A DNA stretch of 47,010 nucleotides from Planctomycetaceae bacterium (GTDB taxonomy: Bacteria > Planctomycetota > Phycisphaerae > Phycisphaerales > UBA1924), in the NCBI GenBank assembly GCA_027487735.1, contig JAIYDA010000015.1:1-47010 (forward strand). The letters are read 5' to 3'. Under the pieces are notes generated by a model. The model searched no databases. It worked only from the letters and a program-made list of their open reading frames with translations, and had not been told where the DNA came from. Both the position numbers and the translations under genes were made by a program. Below are positions 36,864-44,253 of the stretch, in pieces. The first letter of the stretch is position 1. Every line of letters begins with the position of its first letter.

Positions 36864-38213
36864 ATGTCAGGCGTGCTTGCAGCCAAGAGTGCCCTCCCGC
36901 AGCCCAACATGCAGACGAGCATGCAGATCGGCATGCAGCCTACCAGCGCGCGCGACGATGCCCAGCAGCAACCCGCGCCGCAAGCCACGCAGCAATCCGC
37001 GCAATCCCCCCAGCAGTTTGAAGGCCTGCTCCTCTCCCTCCTCAGCAGCGCCAGCACCCCGCCCGCCGCAGACGCAGCCACCGCGCGCCGCAACGAGCGC
37101 GCCCTCCCATCCTCCGCCACCAGCGCCGCGCGAGGCCCCCTGCGCACAACCAAAGCCCTCGCCACGTCCGCCGCCGAGCAAGAGCTCGCAGGCCTTGCCC
37201 AAGCCACCCCCACAGGCCAAGCCGAGGCCGCGCTCCGCAGCGAAGACGCCTCGCAGCCCAACACCGCGCGTCGCACAACCCCGCGCGCCCCAAGCAGCGC
37301 AAGCCCCACCGAAGCGCCCACAAACTCCCAGCCGCGCGACACCCAGGCCACACAACTAGCAAGCGCCACCACCCAGCCACAAAACAGCGCACCCACCGCC
37401 ACACCCACCGCGCCCGACGCCAGTGCCAAAGCCACCACGCAGGCCGCCACCCACGCGTCAACCAAGCAAGCGCAAGCATCTCAAGCCCAACCCACCCCAT
37501 CCCATTCGAGCTCCACCCGCGCCGCCAGCACACCCCCGCGCACCATCGAAGCGACCACAGGCTCCAACTCCGCAGCCCTCGCTCCCGATCGCTCCACCAC
37601 CGCGATGCTCCGCCGCCTCGAGCTCGCCAGCCCCACCGCACAAGCCGCCAAGTCGCGCACGCTCCGCCAAGGCGTCGAGCAAGCCGCACTCTCCAGCCTC
37701 TCTCTCGCCCTGCAAGATGGCGAAGGCACCGCCACCGTGCGCCTCGCACCCGCAGACCTGGGCCAGCTCGCCCTCCGCCTTCACGTCCGCGACGGCGAAG
37801 TTTCGCTCCAAGCCCAGACACAAACCGAATCGGCACGCGACTTGCTGAACGCTTCCTTGCCCGCGCTGCGAGATGCTCTCGAAGCAAAGGGCCTGCACGT
37901 GCGGGAGCTGCACGTGCAAGGGCCGCAAGCCCAGGAAGCGCCAAGCAGGCCAGGCCCAACCGTGCAGGATGCACAACCGGGCACCTCCCGCAGCGATCAG
38001 GACGATCGCTACGCAGGAGGCGAAAAGAGTGAAGGTCAAAGCAGCGGAGGCGGAGCCTCCAACCAGCAGTCATCGGCGGGCCACCAAGGCTCGGGGCGCA
38101 CGGATGCGCACCATGCACTGCACGAAGCACTGCCGTCGAACCAGCACGCGGAGCGTGCCACGGAGCCGACCACGTTCCTGCCGGAGGCGGGCGTGCTGCA
38201 GTGGATTGCCTGA
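36864..38213 (+). CDS. fliK: Flagellar hook-length control protein FliK
   Basis: 449-residue protein. The N-terminal two thirds are disordered, rich in Ala, Thr, Gln, Ser and Pro, as in FliK molecular rulers. The C-terminal substrate-switch domain is conserved: GEGTATVRLAPADLGQLALRLHVRDGEVSLQAQTQTESARDLLNASLPALRDALEAKGLHVRELHV. It is followed by a Gln/Gly/Ser-rich tail. The ATG follows CGAGGT at 7 nt. FliK measures the hook and switches export from hook to filament proteins. It lies 46 nt after the MotE-like gene and before flgD and flgE, the usual hook gene order. Confidence 0.93.
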   Translation: MSGVLAAKSALPQPNMQTSMQIGMQPTSARDDAQQQPAPQATQQSAQSPQQFEGLLLSLLSSASTPPAADAATARRNERALPSSATSAARGPLRTTKALATSAAEQELAGLAQATPTGQAEAALRSEDASQPNTARRTTPRAPSSASPTEAPTNSQPRDTQATQLASATTQPQNSAPTATPTAPDASAKATTQAATHASTKQAQASQAQPTPSHSSSTRAASTPPRTIEATTGSNSAALAPDRSTTAMLRRLELASPTAQAAKSRTLRQGVEQAALSSLSLALQDGEGTATVRLAPADLGQLALRLHVRDGEVSLQAQTQTESARDLLNASLPALRDALEAKGLHVRELHVQGPQAQEAPSRPGPTVQDAQPGTSRSDQDDRYAGGEKSEGQSSGGGASNQQSSAGHQGSGRTDAHHALHEALPSNQHAERATEPTTFLPEAGVLQWIA

Positions 38214-38381
38214 TTCGCGGTGCGTCGCTGCAAGGATGGAGCACGCACCATCGGTCGCCCCTGCCCACGCGGCTGCACGCACCGCGCGTGCCAGGCCCGC
38301 ACGCCCGCCCGCGCCCATCGTTGGCGGCCCATCTCACGCAGCGAACATCGCGCAACGCCAGCGCGCCGGAGGTCCATCGCC

Positions 38382-38816
38382 ATGAACATCGCCAGCACGT
38401 CCAGCAACGCATCCACCTCCTCCGGCGCAAGCGGCCTCAGCTCCCTCTCCACAGAGGAGTTCACCAAGATCATCTTCACCGAGCTCACCAACCAAGACCC
38501 CTTGAGCCCAAACGACACCAACCAGCTGCTGCAACAGATCTCCACCATCCGCAGCATCCAGAGCGACATCGACCTCTCCGACAACCTCAAAGGCCTCGTC
38601 AACCAGAACGAGTTCTCCAGCGCAGCCTCCCTCATCGGCAAGCCCGTGGGCGGCGTGAGCGAGGACATGTTCCGCGTCCAGGGCATCGTGCAGATGGTCT
38701 CGCGCACGCAAGATGGCACCGTCCTCACGCTGCAAGACGGCTCGCGCGTCAACATCAAAAACCTCGACGCCATCGTCGCCCAGCCCGCTCCCTCCACCAC
38801 AGGAGGCAACCCATGA
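38382..38816 (+). CDS. flgD: Flagellar hook cap protein FlgD, short form
   Basis: 144-residue FlgD, the scaffold that caps the growing hook. The core FTKIIFTELTNQDPLSPNDTNQLLQQISTIRSIQSDIDLSDNL is the FlgD signature, followed by AASLIGKPV. It ends soon after the DGTVLTLQDGSRVNI strands and lacks the C-terminal tudor/Fn3-like domains of E. coli FlgD, as in the 140-residue B. subtilis protein. GGAGGT lies 8 nt before the ATG. The 168-nt gap after fliK contains no other gene. The stop overlaps the next start as ATGA. Confidence 0.93.
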   Translation: MNIASTSSNASTSSGASGLSSLSTEEFTKIIFTELTNQDPLSPNDTNQLLQQISTIRSIQSDIDLSDNLKGLVNQNEFSSAASLIGKPVGGVSEDMFRVQGIVQMVSRTQDGTVLTLQDGSRVNIKNLDAIVAQPAPSTTGGNP

Positions 38817-39358
38817 TCCCGGGCCTGTCCCCCATCCCCACAGGCCTCTCCGCCAACTCGCTCTTGCGAGGCCTGCTCGGCTCGGGCAACGCAACCACCG
38901 CCGCCGCCGCGCCGCGCACAGGCGAAACAAGCTTTGCTTCCCTGCTCGCCAAGGCCCGCGAAGGCCAAGTCGCAAGCAACCTGCCCGTCACCCTTGCCCC
39001 CGACGCCAACACCAAGCTCTCGCAAGGCCAGCTCTCCCGCCTCGCCGCCGCCGCCGACGTCGCCCAAGCCCACGGCGCCTCCAAAGCCCTCGTCTCGCTC
39101 GATGGTCGCATGCTCACGCTCGACGTCGCCACCCGCGAAGTCACCGCCGACGTCACCCAGCAGCTCGCCCTCGCAGGCCAAACCGGCGCACCGGCCGCCC
39201 TCGCCGACATCGAGGCCTTCGTGCAAGTGCCCAGCACCGGCTCATCCGCCGCGCCGTCATCATCGCTCGCACCAAGCACCAGCGCCGCTGCCTTCGTGCC
39301 CCCCGCCACGCAGAGCGCCTCCCTGCTCGCCATGCTCGCGCAGCACGATCGCGCGTGA
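38813..39358 (+). CDS. Flagellar operon protein (TIGR02530-like) between flgD and flgE
   Basis: 181-residue protein. Its middle part, SFASLLAKAREGQ then KLSQGQLSRLAAAADVAQAHGASKALVSLDGRMLTLDVATREVTADV, has the order of the small flagellar operon proteins found between flgD and flgE in many bacteria (LS-x2-DL-x-RL ... A-x2-KG ... SLVLMDD-x3-VV-x-NRTV). Those proteins have no clear function. This copy lacks the usual H-A-x2-R-L start (it has VTLAPDANTKL) and carries an extra Ser/Pro/Ala tail of about 50 residues. AGGAGG lies just before the ATG, and the start overlaps flgD by 4 nt, so the two should be made together. Confidence 0.65.
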   Translation: MIPGLSPIPTGLSANSLLRGLLGSGNATTAAAAPRTGETSFASLLAKAREGQVASNLPVTLAPDANTKLSQGQLSRLAAAADVAQAHGASKALVSLDGRMLTLDVATREVTADVTQQLALAGQTGAPAALADIEAFVQVPSTGSSAAPSSSLAPSTSAAAFVPPATQSASLLAMLAQHDRA

Positions 39359-39432
39359 CGCAGCCGCCCACACCCACACCCTCCCAGTCCCTTCCCCGTC
39401 CTTCCCCTCGCAACGCTCCCGGAGCTTCCGTC

Positions 39433-41184
39433 ATGGCCTCCACCACCGCACTCTTCACGGGCCTCACAGGCCTCAACGCCAACGCCCGCAACCTCGACGT
39501 TGTCGCCAACAACATCGCCAACGTCAACACCACCGCCTTCAAGCAAAGCCGCCTGATGTTCTCCACCATGTTCAGCCGCACCATCTCCGCGGGCACTTCG
39601 CCCGCAGAGACCACAGGCGGAACCAACCCCTTCCAGATAGGCCTGGGCGTCTCCACCAGCGGCACCCAGCGCATGATGACCAACGGCACAACCTCCGTCA
39701 CCGGAGACCAGCGCGACCTCGCCATCGACGGCGGCGGCTTCTTCGTCGTCCAGCGTGGCGACACCGAGCTCTACACCCGCGCCGGCGCATTCCGCCAAAA
39801 CGCCCGCAGCGAACTCACCAACATCTCAGGCGACGTGCTGCTGGGCTATGGCGTCGACGAAGACTTCAACGTCGACCGCGGCACCCTCTCCCCCCTCGAA
39901 ATCCCCGTGGGCCAGCTCACCATCGCCGAGCAAACTCAGAACGTCCGCCTCGCAGGCAACCTCAACGCCAACGGCCCACTCCCCACCAGCACCGCACTCA
40001 TCGACCTGTTGGGCTCGCCCACCGAAGGCCTCCGCGCTCTGCCCACCGCCGTGCCGCCCCCCGCCGCAGGCAACCTCATCGAGGGCACCACCCGCCTCAT
40101 CGACGTGCAAGACCCCACCGCGCCCGCCGCATCGCTCTTTGCCGCAGGCCAGACCATCGAGCTCCGAGGCGTCGCGAAGGGCGACAAGCAGTTGCCCGCT
40201 TCCTCGCTCGCCATCACCGCCGCCACCACCATCACCGAGCTCGCCGCATTTCTCCAAGACGCCCTCGGCATCGACCCCACCATCCCACCAGGCCCCGATG
40301 GCCGCACCCCGGGCGTCTCCATCGACGCCGCCACCGGCGCACTCCGCATCGTGGGCAACAGCGGCTCACAAAACGACCTCACCGTCGAGAACGCCGACGT
40401 GCGCCTGCTCGACGCAGCAGGCACCCTCGCCCGCTTCCCCTTCGTGCCCAGCAAGCAAGCAAGCAGCACAGGCGAGAGCACTCGCACCACAGTCGTCGCC
40501 TACGACAGCCTGGGCACCGCCCTCGAAGTCGATGCCACCTTCGTGCTCGAAAGCCGCTCCAACGCCGGCACCACCTGGCGATACTTCATCGACAGCGCCG
40601 ATGCCAGCACCATCTCCCCGCGCCTTGCAACAGGCACCCTCAGCTTCGACACCAGCGGCGCACTCGCCTCCGGCGCACCTATCACCGTCAGCCTCCCGCG
40701 CGATGGCGCAGGCAGCGTCGCCCCCATGACCTTCAGCGTCGCCTTCGGTGGAGGCCGAGACACCCTCACCGCCCTCACCGACTCCCGCTCACAAGTCGCC
40801 GCCACCTTCCGCGATGGTTCTCCCATCGGCACCCTCAGCGCCTTCGCCGTCGGACCCGACGGCACCATCACAGGCAGCTTCACCAACGGCCTCGCCCGCA
40901 CCCTGGGCCAAGTCGCCCTTGCCACCTTCGTAAACCCCGAAGGCCTCATCGAAGAAGGCAGCAACCTCTTCTCCGTCGGCGCCAACAGCGGCGCACCCGT
41001 CGTCGTCCAGCCCGGCTCCTTCAGCGCAGGCCGCATCCTGGGCGGCTCGCTCGAAATGAGCAACGTCGACCTGGGCGAAGAGTTCATCAAAATGATCCAA
41101 TCCCAAACGGGCTACAGCGCCAACAGCCGCGTCATCCGCACCGCCGACGAGCTCATGCAACAGCTCCTCGTCCTCGGTCGATAG
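39433..41184 (+). CDS. flgE: Flagellar hook protein FlgE
   Basis: 583-residue hook protein. The N-terminus STTALFTGLTGLNANARNLDVVANNIANVNTTAFKQSR and the C-terminus GGSLEMSNVDLGEEFIKMIQSQTGYSANSRVIRTADELMQQLLVL are the conserved D0/Dc helices. IDGGGFFVVQRGDTELYTRAGAF is the hook/rod Fla_bb motif. The central part (about 150-480) is a long variable outer domain with beta strands such as TTVVAYDSLGTALEVDATFVLE, longer than in E. coli FlgE (402 residues). GGAGC is 7 nt before the ATG. It is the last flagellar gene on this side; a convergent SDR gene follows, so fliL, mot and fliM/N genes must be elsewhere. Confidence 0.96.
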   Translation: MASTTALFTGLTGLNANARNLDVVANNIANVNTTAFKQSRLMFSTMFSRTISAGTSPAETTGGTNPFQIGLGVSTSGTQRMMTNGTTSVTGDQRDLAIDGGGFFVVQRGDTELYTRAGAFRQNARSELTNISGDVLLGYGVDEDFNVDRGTLSPLEIPVGQLTIAEQTQNVRLAGNLNANGPLPTSTALIDLLGSPTEGLRALPTAVPPPAAGNLIEGTTRLIDVQDPTAPAASLFAAGQTIELRGVAKGDKQLPASSLAITAATTITELAAFLQDALGIDPTIPPGPDGRTPGVSIDAATGALRIVGNSGSQNDLTVENADVRLLDAAGTLARFPFVPSKQASSTGESTRTTVVAYDSLGTALEVDATFVLESRSNAGTTWRYFIDSADASTISPRLATGTLSFDTSGALASGAPITVSLPRDGAGSVAPMTFSVAFGGGRDTLTALTDSRSQVAATFRDGSPIGTLSAFAVGPDGTITGSFTNGLARTLGQVALATFVNPEGLIEEGSNLFSVGANSGAPVVVQPGSFSAGRILGGSLEMSNVDLGEEFIKMIQSQTGYSANSRVIRTADELMQQLLVLGR

Positions 41185-41297
41185 GCGACAAGCGACAGGT
41201 GACCAGCCACAAGCTCCACGCGACACGCAGCATCCCCCGCGCCCTTCCTTCTTTGCTGCTTCATCGCTTTGCTGCTTTCTCGCTTTCTCCCTTTCCC
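41185..41297. repeat. Low-complexity repeats between flgE and the SDR gene
   Basis: Just after flgE there is a CGACAAGCGACAGGTGACCA-type repeat. Next, CTTTGCTGCTT occurs twice (41251 and 41267), followed by pyrimidine-rich CGCTTTCTCCCTTTCCC. The second part runs into the 3' end of the SDR gene and encodes its Lys/Glu/Ala-rich tail. It is the only sequence between the two convergent stops. Confidence 0.5.
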
Positions 41298-42103
41298 CCA
41301 AACTTCCTCCCCAGCAGCCAATCCGTCCCCCCCGGCGCCGCCACGCTCGCCGCCAGCGCCATCCTGGTTACCCAACTCGTCCACACCTCACCCTTGGGCC
41401 TCCGCAAGCACGCCACCACCGCCCGCGCCACGCGCTCGGGCGGCTGCATGAACGCCTTGGGCGTGCGCTGAAACAGCCCCGCCTTCGTGCTGCTCTTGCT
41501 CGCGCTCACATCAAAGAACTCCGTCCGCGTCCCAATCGGGTGCACGCTCGACACATGCACCCCGCTGCCCAAAAGCTCGATGCGCAGCGCCCGCGCCCAG
41601 TGGTCCTGCATCGCCTTGCTCATCGTGTACGCGCTGAGGTAAGGCACCCCAATCTTCGCCACGCAGCTGCTGCACAGCAGCACATGCCCGCTCCCACGCT
41701 CCTGCATCGCACGCAGCGCAGGCCGAATCGTCCACACGCTCCCCCAGAAGTTCGTCTCCAGCATCGCCCGCAGCTGCGCATCGGGCATCTCCAGCGCGCT
41801 CGCCTCCTGCCCATACCCCGCATTCGCAAACACAGCGTGCAGCGTCCCAACCTCCCGCGTCGCATCATCAATCAGCCGCGCGCACGCCCCCTCGTCCTGC
41901 ACGTCGCACGCCATGGGCACGATCGCCCCGCGCGCTACGCCCATCGCCCCCGCCCGCTCCACCACCTCGCGAAGCTTCTCGATGCGCCGCGCTGCAATCA
42001 CGACGCGCATCCCCGCCGCTGCGCACGCCCACGCCGTCGCCGCCCCAATGCCGCTGCTCGCCCCCGTGATGACAATCGCCTTCCCGCGCAGCTCGATGGC
42101 CAT
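41261..42103 (-). CDS. Short-chain dehydrogenase/reductase
   Basis: 280-residue classical SDR. TGASSGIG (13-20) binds NAD(P); Arg residues in VVIAARRIEKL suggest a preference for NADP. NAG lies at 94-96. The catalytic set is Ser145/146, Tyr159 and Lys163 (CSSCVAK, AYTMSKAM). HPIGTRTEFF is the substrate loop. The start MAIELRGK follows GGGAGG at 5 nt; the longer frame is unsupported. The substrate is unknown. The last 10 residues (GKGESEKAAKR) come from the intergenic low-complexity repeat, suggesting that the original stop was lost or the end was replaced. It is convergent with flgE. Confidence 0.88.
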   Translation of the reverse strand: MAIELRGKAIVITGASSGIGAATAWACAAAGMRVVIAARRIEKLREVVERAGAMGVARGAIVPMACDVQDEGACARLIDDATREVGTLHAVFANAGYGQEASALEMPDAQLRAMLETNFWGSVWTIRPALRAMQERGSGHVLLCSSCVAKIGVPYLSAYTMSKAMQDHWARALRIELLGSGVHVSSVHPIGTRTEFFDVSASKSSTKAGLFQRTPKAFMQPPERVARAVVACLRRPKGEVWTSWVTRMALAASVAAPGGTDWLLGRKFGGKGESEKAAKR

Positions 42104-42124
42104 GAAGCCTCCCAAAAACGCGAT

Positions 42125-42147
42125 CGGGCGTGCACCATGCACGCCCG
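42125..42147 (-). terminator. 10-bp hairpin between the entericidin-like and SDR genes
   Basis: CGGGCGTGCA (42125-42134) pairs perfectly with TGCACGCCCG (42138-42147) around a 3-nt loop. On the minus strand it is followed by ATCGCG and then TTTTT, so it may terminate the murJ-entericidin transcript or act in the SDR leader, 22 nt before the SDR ATG. Confidence 0.45.
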
Positions 42148-42177
42148 AAAAATCGGCACGAACGTCGCGCCAGCCAT

Positions 42178-42204
42178 GATCAAGCAATTATCAAGCAATG
42201 ATCA
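42178..42204. promoter_or_regulatory. 11-bp direct repeats upstream of the SDR gene
   Basis: GATCAAGCAAT and TATCAAGCAAT follow each other directly, then a partial third GATCA. The 11-bp period is one helical turn, so the sites would face the same side of the DNA, as in operators for oligomeric regulators. It lies 75-100 nt upstream of the SDR ATG, in AT-rich sequence. Regulation is inferred only. Confidence 0.35.
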
Positions 42205-42245
42205 GGCCATCCTTCATCCCGCTGCCCACAAGCAGCGCGACAGGC

Positions 42246-42422
42246 TTACTTCTTCTCGTTCACAATCGCCTGCTCGGTCTTCTCACCGGCATACTGAATG
42301 TCGCTGCCCAGGCCCTTAACGGTCTGGCAAGCAGCGAGCGTGCACGCGGCTCCAGCGAGGCCCAGCAGCAGCAGCGTGCGGGCGATGCGAACGGGGTTGG
42401 AACGAGTGGAGGAGTTGCTCAT
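42246..42422 (-). CDS. Entericidin A/B-family small lipoprotein
   Basis: 58-residue lipoprotein precursor. A basic start leads to a hydrophobic core (RTLLLLGLAGAACTLAAC) ending in a lipobox with Cys about residue 32. The mature peptide is only about 27 residues and reads QTVKGLGSDIQYAGEKTEQAI, close to the entericidin pattern T-VKG-G-DI-x2-AG. Entericidins are tiny envelope lipoproteins linked to stress and lysis control in E. coli; the role here is unknown. It begins 18 nt after the murJ stop and may be read from the same transcript. Confidence 0.8.
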   Translation of the reverse strand: MSNSSTRSNPVRIARTLLLLGLAGAACTLAACQTVKGLGSDIQYAGEKTEQAIVNEKK

Positions 42423-42440
42423 GCAATGAGTATACCCCAA

Positions 42441-44168
42441 TCACCCATCCATTGCGATGCTCTCACCCTCGCCGCCCGTGCGCTTGGGCCCCTTCGTCAG
42501 CAGCCACCGCGCTTCTGGTGCCCGCAGCAGCAACGCCCCCCCGCCATACGCCGCTGCCCCGCCCAGCACGCACGCGGCCACCCGCGCCGCATGCCCCAGC
42601 CACGTCTCGCGCGGGCCCAAAAGCCACTGCACGCCCCACACCGCACCTGCCATCACCACCGCCAGCACCCCGATGCGTGTAAACGCCGCGACCGTCTCGC
42701 GATTGAGCACCCGCTCATGCCCCTCGCGCAGCCCGTGCAGCCTGCGCCGCAGCAGCATCCCCAGCACGCCGCACTGCACCATCGCGCTCATCGCCGTCGC
42801 CCAAGCCAGCCCCGCCTCACGCATGGGCCAGATGAGCGACAGATTCAATCCCAGGTTCAACGCAACAGCCCCCAGCGCCACGCGCATGGGCGTCGTCGTG
42901 TCGCCCAGCGCATAGAACGCCCGCGTGAGCACATGATTCAGTGAATAGGCCCACACCGCAGGCGCAAACCCCAGCAGCACCGCCGCGCACCGCACCAATC
43001 CATCCTCCGAAAAGCTCTGGCTTCCCGAGCCATAAATCACCCGCACCAGGTCATGCCGCACCAGCATCAGCCCCGCGCTCGCAGGCAGCCCGATGAACAA
43101 GCTCAGCCGCAGCCCGCGCCGCAGGACATCGATGAACGCTCCTGGCTCATCCCGCGTCCGCGCCAGCATCGGAAACACCGCCGTCGCCACCGCGATGCCA
43201 AACACCCCAAGCGGAAACTGGTACAGCGTCTGCGTCGCGCTGAGAATGACATAGCTCGCGCTGTCCAAAGGCGTGGGCCTGCCCAGCATCGTCGGTCCCA
43301 CCCACGTGGGCCACATCGCAATCAGCGTGTCCAGCATCGTGTTCAGTTGCAGCGTCCCAAGCCCCAGCATCGCAGGCAAAAACCGCCGCCACACCACCCG
43401 CGCATCCCCCTTCGCCTCGCCCCCCGCCCGCAGCATGCCCAGCGCCCCGCGTGCCGACCCCAGGGGCGTCAGCTTCCGCAGGCTCGCCCAGCTCCACGCC
43501 ACGCTCGCCATGCTCGCCAGCAAAGCCGCCCCCGCAATCACAAACACACCCGTCCGCATCCCCAGTTCATCCTCCGCGCTCCCCAAGGGCCGCAGCACCC
43601 CAAGCCACAGCGCCGCTCCCGCCCCAATCTGAAACAAGTTCAGCACGATCGGCGCGGCAGCCGGCACCCCAAACCTTCCATGCGCCTGCAGCATGCCCCC
43701 CAGCACCGCCACCAAGCACACCATGGGCATGATGGGCAGCAGCACGATCACCAGCTTGATCGACAGCGCCACATCCGCACTCGCAGGCAGCAGCAGCACC
43801 CGCAGCGCAAGCACCAGCACGATCGCCGCCGTCAGCCCGCTCGTCAGCAGCGTGCTCCCCCACACGATGATGCTCCCAAGCGCCCGCGCCCGCTCGGGCT
43901 CTTGCTTGCGCAGCTGCGCATAGTGCGGCAAAAACGCCGCCGAAAGCGCCCCCTCCCCAAACAACCTGCGAAACACGTTGGGCACCATATACGCCGCACG
44001 AAACGCGCTCCCCAGCGCGCTGTCCCCCAGCAGCCGCATGATGATCACGTCCCGCGCCAGCCCCGCAAACCGCGACACCAGCGTCAGCCCGCTCACGATC
44101 CGCACCGCCGCCGCGAGGCGTCCGGTCATCGCTTGCGTTGTTTCCGAAGAAGGCTGGCCTGTGGGCAT
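42441..44168 (-). CDS. murJ: Lipid II flippase MurJ
   Basis: 575-residue polytopic membrane protein of the MOP superfamily with about 14 hydrophobic helices. It moves lipid II across the cytoplasmic membrane for peptidoglycan synthesis. The diagnostic N-terminal block is GLTLVSRFAGLARDVIIMRLLG, then AAYMVPNVFRRLFGEGALSAAFLPHY with the conserved RRLFGEGALS. Later blocks: LYQFPLGVFGIAVATAVFPMLAR and AYSLNHVLTRAFYALGDTTTPM. The start MPTGQPSSET is the first that keeps a short tail before helix 1; no ribosome-binding site is evident. It is divergent from the S9 peptidase gene over 85 nt. Its presence fits the finding that Planctomycetes do make peptidoglycan. Confidence 0.94.
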   Translation of the reverse strand: MPTGQPSSETTQAMTGRLAAAVRIVSGLTLVSRFAGLARDVIIMRLLGDSALGSAFRAAYMVPNVFRRLFGEGALSAAFLPHYAQLRKQEPERARALGSIIVWGSTLLTSGLTAAIVLVLALRVLLLPASADVALSIKLVIVLLPIMPMVCLVAVLGGMLQAHGRFGVPAAAPIVLNLFQIGAGAALWLGVLRPLGSAEDELGMRTGVFVIAGAALLASMASVAWSWASLRKLTPLGSARGALGMLRAGGEAKGDARVVWRRFLPAMLGLGTLQLNTMLDTLIAMWPTWVGPTMLGRPTPLDSASYVILSATQTLYQFPLGVFGIAVATAVFPMLARTRDEPGAFIDVLRRGLRLSLFIGLPASAGLMLVRHDLVRVIYGSGSQSFSEDGLVRCAAVLLGFAPAVWAYSLNHVLTRAFYALGDTTTPMRVALGAVALNLGLNLSLIWPMREAGLAWATAMSAMVQCGVLGMLLRRRLHGLREGHERVLNRETVAAFTRIGVLAVVMAGAVWGVQWLLGPRETWLGHAARVAACVLGGAAAYGGGALLLRAPEARWLLTKGPKRTGGEGESIAMDG

Positions 44169-44253
44169 GGCAGGCAGCAGGATAGTGCAACCCCGCCCCG
44201 CCGCACGCACATCTGGCGACTGCGCACGCCGCCTCTCTCGCGTAGCCTTGCGC

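Noticed and set aside
38934..41471. 845-residue Arg/His/Pro-rich forward frame across flgE
   Set aside because: It is the +1 shadow of flgE; composition is that of a shifted GC-rich frame.
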